A stretch of DNA of 64,000 nt from Patiria pectinifera (GCA_029964075.1 CM057135.1:9450863-9514862); one strand, 5' to 3'; counted from the first letter of the stretch, positions 31,201 through 39,878 are shown. Made by a program: numbers and translations. The notes: generated by a model from the sequence alone, not told the origin.

Positions 31201-32167
31201 CTACGTCACGTTGCAGTTGTATCTCAAACTCGGCTTGAAACTTAAAAAGGTGCATTAAGTGTTGCAATTTAGCCAAGCGCCTTGGATGGCATCTTACATA
31301 GACAAACACACGCAACTCTGAACAAAAGCGACCTCTGATTTTGAGAAAGACTTTTTTTAAACTGATGAATAACAGCGCGTTTGGTAAGACGATGGAAAAC
31401 GTCAGAAACCGGATTGACAGTTACCTACTCAGGGACAGTAACGATGACGATCGAGATAAATACGAAAAAAATATACAGAAACCGAGCTACAAAACGACGA
31501 CGTCATTTTCAGAGTGCAAATTGTCATTTGTCGAAAAGTACAAGACTAAAACCGTGTGAAACAAACCGATCTATTGCGGAGTGAGTATTTTAGATCTATC
31601 TAAGACGCTGATGTACGATTTTTATTACAACCATTTGAAAGACAAGTACAAAGAGAAAATCAGGCTGATGTACACAGATACAAACAGTTTGGTACTCGTA
31701 GTGCGCACTGACGACGTATACAAAGATATGCAGCAAATCGGGCAACAATACGACCTTTCGAATTATCCGACGGATCATCCTTTGTACGATCCAACCAATA
31801 AGAAAGTGATCGGTAAATGTAAAGACGAGTTTGGAGGTAAAATAATCAAAGAAGTCGTTTGCATAAGGCCTAAAATGTACTCCATTTTAACCGCTGACAT
31901 CAACCTGAAAAAGCCATGGGTGTCACAAAATCGGTTACCTCTAAGAAATTAAAACACCGACACTATTACGACTGCATCTTAAACAAGAAATCTCATTACG
32001 AAACCATGACCATGATTGGATCAAAAAATCACATCCTTCACACCGTATCTCAAAATAAACTATCGTTGAGTCCGTTGGACACAAAGAGGTACATTTTGCC
32101 GGACGGTATAAACACGCTGGCTTTTGGTCACTACGGCGATAATTGCGTGTCCTCGGGTACGACTTGA
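28249..32167 (+). pseudogene. Protein-primed-type family B DNA polymerase, copy B
   Basis: Recognisable parts in order: an N-terminal region (RKVYINGIKNHEAQF; RFRNNFRNRELIPRLF; SGWVLKKIMALYININRFNP; CLRWCLRVALGLYTD), exonuclease motif I (VVYADFES, codons at 29398-29406), motif II region (VFHNLQNYDAHLIM), motif III region (YHDLYVTTD), polymerase motif A (YLDANNLYGWAM), motif B (LMNNSAFGKTMEN) and motif C, which reads YTDTNS (about 31671) where an Asp is expected for Asn. It ends at 32167. Breaks: frameshift near 28295, an A9 run at about 28502-28510, TAA at 29026-29028, a deletion near 29100-29170, further shifts near 29760, 29830, 30065, 31256, 31550 and 31915, and a MITE at 30492-30676. Polymerases of this kind replicate Polinton and adenovirus-type linear genomes from a protein primer. 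Confidence 0.85.
30492..30676. mobile_element. 185-bp hAT-like MITE inside the copy B polymerase
   Basis: Ends CAGTGGCGTCGCC and GGTGACGCCACTG are inverse repeats. Flanks CCAGGATT (30484-30491) and CCGGGATT (30677-30684) are an 8-bp duplication with one difference. The interior is rich in C and G runs. Excising it would restore the polymerase frame across the junction, so it inserted after integration of the virus. Confidence 0.85.
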
Positions 32168-32936
32168 AGCTATTGTCTCACAAACCTCTTTTTTGGGCCG
32201 TTTTGAAGGTAATAAAGAGTAGGACGTTTTCCACGTGGAAGATGTCTACGCTCCAAATGGGATCCGTGGCTCTTCTCGAGGTTCCACCCTCTTGGTCGCC
32301 CGGGTAATATAAATATCTAACCATGGCGTCTTGCGGTAATTGTTGCTCTTTTGTTTTAACGGGGTTAGCCGGCGATTGCCGGACCTGTTCTAGTTAAACC
32401 GCCTCTGACGGTGCTTTAGCTATTAATCTTGTCGTTTCATCGTTTATAGCCTTGATCACGCTGGGTAATCGCTCGACCCATTGCGTGTTTCTACTCTCGG
32501 GATTTAACATTTCTTGAGCGTACTGATGACCAAACAGTCTCTCGGCTAGCGTTCGATTAAATCTTTCTACGATACCCTGCAATCTCGACGTTTTTTGAGG
32601 TCAGCCATTTAAAAGCGCCTTTAAATTCGGTACCGGCGTCTACTCTCAACGTTTTAGGGTTATTTATAAGTCTTGCCTTTTACTTTATCCCAGGGTAGGT
32701 ATAGCATATCCATTTGATGGAAGTCGTTTGGTGTTTCAAACTCTCGCAAAGTACTTGTAGGCCTGGGTTCATACGCGAGACCCGGTAGATAAATTTGCCA
32801 AATAGCTTGTTTTTTTAAGCCAATCTCTGATTACCTTTTTATTGATTTTGGTTTTATCATGTAAATGGTCGACGGCGCTTTCACCTCTCCAATAACCGCT
32901 CGGGCTATAATACAGTTTTTGAAGTTTATCCATCAT
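32131..32936 (-). pseudogene. DDE integrase of the virus-like element, copy B
   Basis: Starts at 32936 or 32933 (tandem ATG), giving MDKLQKLYYSPSGYWRGESA, then one extra A in a run (frameshift near 32825), PRPTSTLREFETPNDFHQMD with the first catalytic Asp, and WDKVKGKTYK. A deletion of about 100 bp then removes the segment retained in copy A (YALTVVDVASRYH). It continues with LRVDAGTEFKGAFKWL (second Asp) and GIVERFNRTLAERLFGHQYA (Glu). The C-terminus has MVRYLYYPGDQEGGTSRRAT and an SH3-like tail. The gene converges on and overlaps the polymerase 3' end (32131-32167). Stops occur after APSEAV and QKRGL. Confidence 0.75.
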
Positions 32937-32977
32937 TTATTATAATAATAATTGAAAAGGCTTTATACATTAAATAG
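32937..32977. promoter_or_regulatory. Bidirectional promoter candidate between integrase and two-TM gene, copy B
   Basis: 41 bp between the divergent starts at 32936 and 32978. It contains AAGGCTTTATACATTAAATA as in copy A, plus an ATA/ATT run facing the integrase. Confidence 0.55.
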
Positions 32978-33394
32978 ATGGCGTCAGCTGCTGTAATGAT
33001 GGTTGGAGGTGCGATCATAAACGCCTTAGCTTTTTCGGGTTCAAACTTTTTATTTTCAAGTCTGAAGGATGATGGCAGCGAAGAGCGTTAGAGACACGAT
33101 TTAGTGACAGAACAACTCTCGGCCGCCAGATATCAGTGGCAACGAGAACGAACGAAACGACTCGATTTTCTCAACGAACGTATGAGAAAGCAAAATGTTT
33201 CTAAACAAACATTTTACGACGTTGACAAAGCGTTGCGTTACTACAACAAAATGACCGGAGAAAACGTCGAGTTACCCCGCGAACCCAAACTCGAAGATTC
33301 TTACGAAACTAGCGACCAATAAATAGAAAAAGAACTGGTCTTTTTCGCGGGAGGAACGCTATTGGTGGGCTTCTTGGCTTACAGATACCTTTAA
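32978..33394 (+). pseudogene. Two-TM coiled-coil protein, copy B (one in-frame stop)
   Basis: Begins MASAAVMMVGGAIINALAFS (hydrophobic helix), has TAG after DDGSEER and a TAA after YETSDQ, and otherwise stays in frame to the C-terminal helix ELVFFAGGTLLVGFLAYRYL, ending at 33394. The helical middle (ERTKRLDFLNERMRKQN) fits a coiled coil. About 138 residues in total, as in copy A. First gene of the rightward late block, 24 bp before the capsid candidate. Confidence 0.65.
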
Positions 33395-33418
33395 ATTTAA
33401 AACTCGTATAAAAATAAA

Positions 33419-34663
33419 ATGAATGCGTATGGAAAAAAGCTCAATCCCAGCAGGCTATTAAAAATACCCAGATCTATCAAGGGTGAGAGAAAAAGAGGTG
33501 ATCATTACCCACAATCCTAGTACTATATCGGCGGGGCAAACGCTGAGGGTCAAGTTTCCTCAATTGTGTGTAGACGACGTGATCGTACCCGGCACTTGTA
33601 AACTAGCTTTTAATTTAGAACTCGAAGGTGGAGGTGACAACAATAATTTTTAGCAATTTGGCCAGAAATTTAGTCAGCGAAACCAGCGTCAGGCTTCAAG
33701 GTAACGAAATCGTGAGTTATCATCACGCCGACGTGTATCACAGCTTTAAAGACAATTGGCTCAACAGCTCGACGACTCGAAACATGGCGTACTCGGGCAT
33801 AGAAAAAGAAAACGTGTCTAAACTAAGAACTGGGGCTCAAGATGCTAATTCGGGTGCCAACAACGGTAAAGATCAAGCTATCGCGGATGCCTATGGTAAC
33901 AGATATTGTATTCCCCTAGACATACCCTTTTTACCCCAGCGGTTTAAAACAACCTCTGACGTACGAGATAAAGTTTAACGATCACGATAAAGTAGTCAAC
34001 AGTACAGATACGGCTGCGATGTATTCTATCTCAGACTTGTCTCTCGAATACGAAGTGGTGACCAGCAGAGACCTAGCTATCACCATCAGGAATAAACACC
34101 AGGGTTTAATGAAATATCTGTTTGATAAAATCCACTCGCTAGAAGTTAGATCCGTCAACAAATCGGACACGCTTTGGAACGTTAGCGTCAATCAACCCAT
34201 CAGGAGTCTCAAGGGTATTTTGTTTTTGTTTAAAGATCTCACGGAAAAAAATCCGCAGCGATTTTATAATCCAAAACTAACCAAAACATCGGTGACTGTA
34301 GAAGGTAAGCCAAATCAACTCTACAGTCAAGGCATGTTTCAGTATCAACACTGGAACGAAATTTTAAAGTTCTTTGGAGACAGCGATACCAAAAGCGGGC
34401 GTGGAGTAACCAAAGACTTAAATTTGACGGGTTTTGACCTCAGAGACTATTTAAAAAACAAGTACGGTGTGTGGCTCGATTTTAGAAGTAACGACGACAA
34501 TTCTGCTCACGGATCCGGTAGGAAACTCGGAGACGGAGGAGGCATCAACATTCAATTTAACAGAGAAGCGGAAAGTCAAGGTGACCTCACGATGTACGTA
34601 TTTTTAGTCGTGGATGCTCAATTGAACTTGGAAGACGGAAATTTTAAATCTCTGTTAAGCTAA
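33419..34663 (+). pseudogene. Candidate major capsid protein, copy B
   Basis: Starts MNAYGKKLNPSRLLKIPRSI with GTATAAAAATAAA directly upstream. An extra A near 33493 shifts the frame, a stop occurs near 33652, and about 15 bp is missing near 33935. From 34019 to the stop at 34663 the frame is uninterrupted for 214 codons (SDLSLEYEVVTSRDLAITIR; NPKLTKTSVTVEGKPNQLYS; YLKNKYGVWLDFRSNDDNSA; GSGRKLGDGGGINIQFNREA). It is beta-rich, about 415 residues, located next to a packaging ATPase. I recall similar proteins in cnidarian and mollusc genomes beside the same partners. A double jelly-roll fold is expected but unproven here. Confidence 0.65.
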
Positions 34664-34664
34664 A

Positions 34665-35075
34665 ATGACACAACCGCATTGCGCTTTAATCGTCGGCAAA
34701 ACAAATTCGGGTAAAACCAAATGGATTTTGGATCTGTTAGAGTCAGACTATAAAAACGTATTTGAAGTTATAGTCATCATTTGCCCTACCGTTGTTAAAA
34801 ACAAAACGTACATCGAAAGAAAGTGGGTTCACGCAGATCCGGAGGTATACCTCTGCGATCTGGAATTGTACAAGATGACGCTCAACGAAGCGATCGACAT
34901 TTACATGAAAATATTCGAAGGTGTTGCTACGCTGTTTATCGTAGACGATTGCTCTTCGGATCAAGAGATTAAATATCGTAAAAAGACGTGCGCGCAAAGC
35001 AAAATGGCGTTTAGCGGAAGACACGTCAATCACAGCTGTTGGTTATTGACTCAAACGAGCAACTTGAGTAGCTAG
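34665..35075 (+). CDS. A32/FtsK-like genome-packaging ATPase, copy B (C-terminus replaced)
   Basis: Starts one base after the capsid stop (TAA-a-ATG). MTQPHCALIVGKTNSGKTKW holds the Walker A motif GKTNSGKT (residues 11-18). LFIVDDCSSD is Walker B, followed by FSGRHVNHSCWLLTQ as the sensor-like segment. In copy A the protein continues with KYNSVLKD. Here the last five codons (TSNLSS) come from an inserted 22-bp tandem repeat, so the extreme C-terminus is altered. Otherwise it is the best preserved enzyme in the two copies. Such ATPases pump DNA into capsids in the PRD1-adenovirus and Polinton lineage. Confidence 0.75.
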   Translation: MTQPHCALIVGKTNSGKTKWILDLLESDYKNVFEVIVIICPTVVKNKTYIERKWVHADPEVYLCDLELYKMTLNEAIDIYMKIFEGVATLFIVDDCSSDQEIKYRKKTCAQSKMAFSGRHVNHSCWLLTQTSNLSS

Positions 35076-35185
35076 GTGAGTAGCAATTAATAGCTAGGTG
35101 AATAGCAATTAATAGCTAGGTGAATAGCAATTAATAGCTAGGTGAGTAACAATTAATAGCTAGTTGAGTAGCAACCTACTCAACA
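35057..35185. repeat. 22-bp tandem repeat interrupting copy B after the ATPase
   Basis: About five units of AGCTAGGTGAATAGCAATTA + AT, with variants GTGAGTAG and TTGAGTAG. Absent from copy A at the corresponding place (14717-14745). Further AT-rich DNA with CAACAAGC/CAACAAA strings follows to about 35265. Confidence 0.9.
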
Positions 35186-35272
35186 AGCTACACAGGTATT
35201 ACAATTTGCTAATCAACAAAAATCAGCAATCTATTCAACAAACGTCAACAAAATACATTTTGCTGTTAGTAA

Positions 35273-35653
35273 ATGATAGCAATATTCGAGTATTTGCAGT
35301 TTTTGGCTATTATCATCATATCGCTTAATCTATCGTTTTACACACACGAATACCTTCGATTTTGTAACAAATTTGCAAAAGCTACAACAAAATTAAATTC
35401 GTTTCTAATTAAATGGAGGACCTAAAACTTGCTTGAACGAACGAGCAAGATCACAACGCAGTACATAAAGATCATTTGTGCGGTGTCGTAGCAGCCGGAA
35501 ACTCTAGAAAGTACTTGGGAAAGGAATACACCGTTAAACATATCGAAGCTCTTGACAATAGGAACTCGAAAAGCTGTATCATCTGTACGAAACTAAATTT
35601 GGAAATGAAATTGTTCAAACCGTTGGCAAATACACTTGAAGTCTATTTACGCC
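35273..35653 (+). pseudogene. KEYTVKHIEAL-family membrane protein, copy B (truncated, with insertion)
   Basis: The start MIAIFEYLQFLAIIIIS at 35273 matches copy A. About 150 bp not present in A follows (35325-35480), then VAAGNSRKYLGKEYTVKHIE and a frame-shifted KLNLEMKL segment. At about 35650 it is joined by a deletion of about 0.75-1 kb to the next gene, losing the second half. Confidence 0.5.
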
Positions 35654-35815
35654 ATGGTAGGAAATAAACTACTCAAAATGAAAGCGCCGGATTTAGACAA
35701 ACTAAGTGTAGAAGATGCGGTTAAATTGACGGGTATTATAAGTGTAGCACTAGCCACGCAAAATTGGTTGATAACCCAGGGTATACTACCGGGCAGTATC
35801 ATTAAAACGGCATAA
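35654..35815 (+). pseudogene. Two-TM 80-aa protein, copy B, C-terminal 53 codons
   Basis: MVGNKLLKMKAPDLDKLSVE, then AVKLTGIISVALATQNWLIT and a stop at 35813-35815. Nearly identical to residues 28-80 of the intact copy A protein (13615-13857). The first 27 codons are lost in the deletion at its left side. Confidence 0.6.
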
Positions 35816-35837
35816 TTTAAAAAGGTTTATTAAATAA

Positions 35838-37098
35838 ATGGCTTAGGGAGGATTCGACTTGGATCCCGTTGACGGTTACGATTACGATGAAGATGATTAC
35901 GACGATGATGATGTAGCAGAGACCAATCTGGATTGGGACGATACTTTTGATACTACTGCACCACCAATCCTCACTACCGACATAGATGACGTTTTAGATC
36001 AAGGAAGAAGGATGGTCACTAATGGTCGCGTTGATGAGTGTTACGATACTTATAACATATACAATAAACCAATATCTCCGAAATACAAAAATGTATTATC
36101 AAAACAGACGGTTTATTTTATGACACTGGTAAAGACTCAGTAAGGTGAACGGATCAAACAGATTTTTGACTCTGAGGTCAATAGAAAAAAATGTAAGAAA
36201 GATGGGTTTAAACGGTAGAGATTTTATTAGAAACAAATTAGGTTTTACGCATTATGAACGTAAGACACTCAGTGACGATCAAAGTCAACAACTGCGATCG
36301 ATACAACCCGAGAGTATCCCCATGACAGAACTACCCAGAGTCACCGATGAGGTAACCGATATTATAGACGATTTAGAACAAGACACCGGCGATCAAACGG
36401 AAGGATTGAATCACAGAGAACTCCAGGGTTTAGACAAAAGTCTTCAGACGTTGAGAGGTAACCTAGAACTTAATTTAGCGCGTCTAACAGAACTGGACCG
36501 AGAGATTGCAGCCACGAGACAAGAACTCGACGAATCTCACAGCGAAGAGGGTCGACGAGAGTTAAACGATAAATTGAGCGACTTGAACGTTGAAAGATCG
36601 GCCAGATTAGAAGCCACAAAAGCCAACGAACGAGGGCTCAACAGTGAGATCGCTAGAATCAAAGAAACGATTAATAAAATATTAGGCGACGACACGACTC
36701 TGGCGGAAAAGATTAGAACTCTGTTTAGAGAACAAGGTGTGACCGTAGTGAGTATTTAAGCCGCTTTTAGTTTAGCCATCGGCACGATAGTGAGTAGCGT
36801 CGTCGCTAGCGTGAGAGGTGCGGGTGCCCCAACCACACCATCGCCAACACCAACACCTACACCACCAAAAGGTGGTATCAACGAGTGGATTTCAAAACAA
36901 CTCGCTAATTTTGCATCTGCTCTTAAAAAACTCGGAGCGAGCGCGTTGGGTGCTCTGCCGGGTATCATAGGCAGCGTACTCAGTTGGATATTTAACGCGC
37001 TGAGTAGGTCTGTATCGTGGTTGGCCGAACACGTGTGGGCTTTGTTTTTGGGTGTGGGAGCCTTGGTTTGCGTACCTGCAAAAACGATGGTAGTATAG
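35838..37098 (+). pseudogene. Acidic/coiled-coil/amphipathic membrane-active-like protein, copy B
   Basis: The ATG at 35838 has TAG as its third codon. It continues GGFDLDPVDGYDYDEDDYDD, then the single Asp-rich block and YDTYNIYNKPISPKYKN, with a frameshift near 36140. The frame then stays open through SIEKNVRKMGLNGRDFIRNK, a ~120-residue coiled coil (ELNLARLTELDREIAATRQE) and DDTTLAEKIRTLFREQGVTV to TAA at 36757-36759. That TAA is a single base from Leu, and the same frame continues into a hydrophobic helix, a Pro/Thr linker, an amphipathic stretch (KKLGASALGALPGIIGSVLS) and a final TM (HVWALFLGVGALVCV). The end is at 37098. The order coiled coil, TM, amphipathic, TM suggests a virion membrane-disrupting or internal protein, analogous in position to adenovirus pVI. 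That analogy is inference. Confidence 0.6.
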
Positions 37099-37133
37099 TT
37101 GTAATCAAGTTTAAAAACAAACAGCAACATAAT

Positions 37134-37167
37134 AAGCCTTACCAGCACAAAGCTGGTAAGGCTTTTT
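37134..37167 (+). terminator. Hairpin plus T run between convergent genes
   Basis: AAGCCTTACCAGC, loop ACAAA, GCTGGTAAGGCTT: a perfect 13-bp stem followed by TTT. It lies 36 bp after the rightward stop (37098) and 21 bp before the end of the leftward gene (37188), where a transcription stop for both directions would be useful. Copy A lacks this region. Confidence 0.55.
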
Positions 37168-37187
37168 GTGTGAGATTAGAGTGTGAC

Positions 37188-37412
37188 TTATGGCGTTGCC
37201 TCGTAAGCCAAAATACCCATACCAACGATAGCTATTAATATTCCTACCGTCAACGATATTTTTTCGTCTTGGTGAGTTTGTAGTTTCGTAGGCTCTTGGG
37301 TTAAAACTGTAGGTGTTGGAGTTGGTGTTGGTGCTGGTGTTGGTGCTGGTGTTGGTGCTGGTGTTGGTGCTGGTGTTGGTGCTGGTGTTGGTGATATAAT
37401 ATCGTTCGTCAT
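37188..37412 (-). CDS. 74-aa Pro/Thr-repeat, single-TM protein
   Basis: MTNDIIS followed by about nine PTPA/PTPT repeats (a GTTGGTGCTG minisatellite on the plus strand), then VLTQEPTKLQTHQDEKISLT and a C-terminal hydrophobic helix (VGILIAIVGMGILAYEA). Its ATG overlaps the TGA of the upstream gene as ATGA (37409-37412). The frame is intact. No counterpart remains in copy A. Confidence 0.55.
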   Translation of the reverse strand: MTNDIISPTPAPTPAPTPAPTPAPTPAPTPTPTPTVLTQEPTKLQTHQDEKISLTVGILIAIVGMGILAYEATP

Positions 37413-38575
37413 AGGCTCTGGGGTGTTGGTGGCGCGACGTCATCGGTGTCATCAAAAGAGTCGTCCGGTAGAGGTTGTGAGTTGAAATCTAACACCAAAC
37501 CAGTTTTCATACTCTGGGTAGCGATTTGAAGATTATTGTTATAGCCGTCGTGCGTTCCAACCCTCAAGTTCATATCCGATGGAATTAAATACAACCCCGG
37601 TTTCACGACAAAATGTAAAGGTGTTCTGGCATACTGCAAAGAGGCTTGAAATTGATCGATACTCGTTTCCATGTCGTCTACTGCATCGATGATATCTTCA
37701 ACGATGACGTTAATTTGTGTCTGAGCGTCTAATCCGGTGCCCGGTGATAATACGCTCGTTTTTGTTTGAGCCTGCGCACCGAGTAAAGCGTAGACGTAAG
37801 ATCTGATCGATTCGTTGATCTTTATGATTCCCACGGAGGTAAACGAACTTTTGGAGGGTATAAAATCTAACCAAGCCATTTTGACGATGTTGTCTTGTTC
37901 GAGATAACCCTTTCAATGCTTAAAAATTAAAATCGTCGAGTGTGGTCGTGTTTTTATCATAGTCTAACGGCAAGAGTAAAAACGATTTTGTTTTTTCGTT
38001 CCAAAGAAAAAGCCGACCTAAGCCATAAGTCTTTTGATCTCTCGTCTGTTTAAAAGACTTATTTTGATCGATGGCAAACGTCCGACAGATGTTGGTAAAT
38101 GCTCCATGATCATAGGTGTTTCTGAGAGCGTCAAACGAGTCTTCTCCCGGTATTGCTATGGCCATGTCGTTTAATATCCTTCTAACCGTAAAGTATAGAT
38201 GAAAATTAAATAAGGCTTCAACGTAACGGTTGTTCGAGTTTAAAATATCGATTCCAACACCACAGCCCGTTGTAGCGCAATAGATCGCAAAGTTTAACTG
38301 ATTTGATAAAAAGACATGGGGTCTATTTTCCAACGAAGTAAAGCATCGTTGGTATTGAGGCGAGATATTTTATAGTCTGAAATTAAGTCGGGGAACGAGG
38401 TTAAAAACGTGTTAGACGCGTTGACCGTAATCTCGAGTTCGCCAGTGAGATACGGACTGTCTAATACATGCGCTGGGGTGGTAGCTTGTCGTTTAGCTAC
38501 ATTTTGATTTAATTGTCTCTTTACCTGATAAGCTATCGATTGTATCTGCTTTTTAAACGACTTAAAATCACTCAT
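37409..38575 (-). pseudogene. Candidate capsid-associated protein (about 385 aa), copy B, in three frame pieces
   Basis: Three consecutive minus-strand frames: 38575-38294 (MSDFKSFKKQIQSIAYQVKR ... RWKIDPMSF), 38333-37920 (LSNQLNFAIYCATTGCGVGI ... LFNFHLYFTVRRILNDMAIA ... FLLLPLDYDKN) and about 37900-37409 (DNIVKMAWLDFIPSKSSFTS ... LQYARTPLHFVVKPGLYLIP). The pieces overlap or abut by a few bases at T/A-rich runs. That is best explained by two indels in one gene of about 385-390 codons; three separate genes is the alternative. The first junction is clear, the second less so. It starts at a divergent promoter and is second in size only to the capsid and polymerase genes. Confidence 0.5.
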
Positions 38576-38634
38576 TATTTTAGTTTCAGTTTTAATATAA
38601 AAAGACTTTTAATATAAAAAGACTTTAAAATAAA
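38576..38634. promoter_or_regulatory. Bidirectional promoter candidate, copy B
   Basis: 59 bp between divergent starts at 38575 (-) and 38635 (+). It contains two tandem copies of CTTTTAATATAAAAAGA (38590-38625), where copy A has one. Confidence 0.6.
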
Positions 38635-38968
38635 TGCATTCGTTTCACTTGTTTCAAAATGAGCAGACGTTTAAATTAGAAGACGTCGTAGATAATCTAA
38701 ACGGTAAAAAAAATTGTACGCGTAAAACGGGTAATGTTTAACCCCGGATATTTTAATATTTCCAGCGCCACGGAGATTGATTGGCATACGCAAATAGACG
38801 GACAACCAGCTAAAAGACGTGATGACTCTATAAGACCCAGTGAACTCGACCCAGATGCGTTAATAAGAACGGATAGAGATTTTATTGCGCAATTGGTACC
38901 CGAGTACCCCTACGACTTTTTAATTAACGACGAAAATGATTTCAATGGAGTTATAAACGACCTGATAG
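38635..38968 (+). pseudogene. Acidic protein of unknown function, copy B (3' truncated)
   Basis: Frame MHSFHLFQNEQTFKLEDVVD followed by NLNGKKNCTRKTGNV and a stop; one base later the main frame runs MFNPGYFNISSATEIDWHTQ to LINDENDFNGVINDL (about 38966). There a deletion of about 1.5 kb relative to copy A fuses it to the 3' end of the oppositely oriented TFIIB-like gene. Copy A keeps the natural C-terminus. Confidence 0.55.
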
Positions 38969-39439
38969 ATCCGCCGAGTATACCTTTATTTCACCCTCGG
39001 CCCCGCCTTTATTGTAGTGGTCATCGTATCTTTTTAGTGCTTTATTAAATTGATTTTGAGTCACTTTAAATAAATCTCTAACTCGTTCTTTGTCTAATCG
39101 AACTACATAATAAAAACACGCGGCAATTAACGTCCGTTTAAGGCATCCGTTTCCCCTCAATGTTTTGTAATTAACGAGCTTGTTATATTTATTGATTGTT
39201 TCTTGGACATCTTCTGAGTCCTGCTCTGGACACACAGAAAAAATCAGTTTCTCCACAGTTTTTCTTTTATTTCTCTTTAAAACGGACCAATTGATACGAT
39301 CTTCTTGCGCATTTTCTGCCAAAAAATCGAAGTAACGTGAAACTATTTCACCGCACGTTTCACAAACTAAAAAAACATTCTCGATGATTATATGGTGATC
39401 GCACTTATCCCCAAGTTGCGGCGTCTCAAAGTATTCCAT
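38951..39439 (-). pseudogene. TFIIB-like transcription factor, copy B (C-terminus replaced)
   Basis: Starts MEYFETPQLGDKCDHHIIIE at 39439. A zinc-ribbon-like C13-x2-H16 ... C26-x2-C29 is followed by a charged linker (ENAQEDRINWSVLKRNKRKT) and a cyclin-type helical region (YNKLVNYKTLRGNGCLKRTL, then VRDLFKVTQNQFNKALKRYD). The last 10 or so residues (YSADLSGRL) come from the fused neighbour after a deletion. TFIIB-like proteins bridge TATA-bound TBP and RNA polymerase; a virus-encoded one would act at the element's own TATA-type promoters. The frame is otherwise intact over 150 codons. Confidence 0.65.
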
Positions 39440-39599
39440 CTTTTTGATAAACTTTAAATAAAAACGATTGAATTTTTAAATAAAGAATTAAATATCGCCC
39501 TCTCTTTTTTTTTTATTGAACAGCACCTATCTTATTATAATTGAAATCAGATGTCTTAGTGCTCGTTAATAGCGCCATTTGTTTTTATCGGTACATTAA
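39440..39599. other. AT-rich right flank of copy B
   Basis: Upstream region of the TFIIB-like gene (TTTTTATTTAAAG about 20 nt before its start), then a T run. No gene. Confidence 0.4.
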
Positions 39600-39840
39600 C
39601 CCCTTATCATAAAATTAAATACCGCCCTCTGTTTATAATTGATATCCCCGCCACCAATGAATGGCGCCCTCTGTTGATTTTATTTTATTATAATTGCACT
39701 TGGACTCGATTAATCGATCATTTATTATACCGCCCTCTGTATATATTATTTTGATATCCCTCACCACACAGAAATAGCGCCCTCTATTGATTGTTGATTA
39801 TAATTGAATTTGGACTCGATAAAACGATCATTTATATGTT
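39600..39840. repeat. Degenerate tandem repeat with CGCCCTCTGTT boxes
   Basis: Two to three units of roughly 125-140 bp. Each has ACCGCCCTCTGT, TTGATATCCC, GCGCCCTCTGTTGATT, TTATTATAATTG and GGACTCGATTAA.CGATCA. CGCCCTCTGTTGG also occurs near the left end of the 22800 transposon. Confidence 0.7.
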
Positions 39841-39878
39841 CTCTTTATTTGATATTCATATATTATAATTTATACAGT

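Larger units (their letters stand above)
28249..39439 (+). mobile_element. Polinton-like virus copy B, decayed
   Basis: Contains, in order: polymerase (+), integrase (-), two-TM protein, capsid candidate, ATPase, small membrane genes and amphipathic protein (+), Pro/Thr-TM protein and capsid-associated candidate (-), acidic protein (+) and TFIIB-like gene (-). Copy A at 9679-19958 is the inverted counterpart. I found no terminal inverted repeats or target duplication. The right end may extend to the hairpin near 39.9 kb. Compared with A it lacks about 1.5 kb between the acidic and TFIIB-like genes and about 1 kb in the small membrane gene block. Confidence 0.8.

Noticed and set aside
9679..39439. 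Bacterial prophage or contamination (compact genes, ATGA overlaps, terminator-like hairpins)
   Set aside because: Gene content is Polinton-like, both copies are riddled with animal MITE and retroelement insertions, and no phage-type lysis, tail or repressor genes occur.
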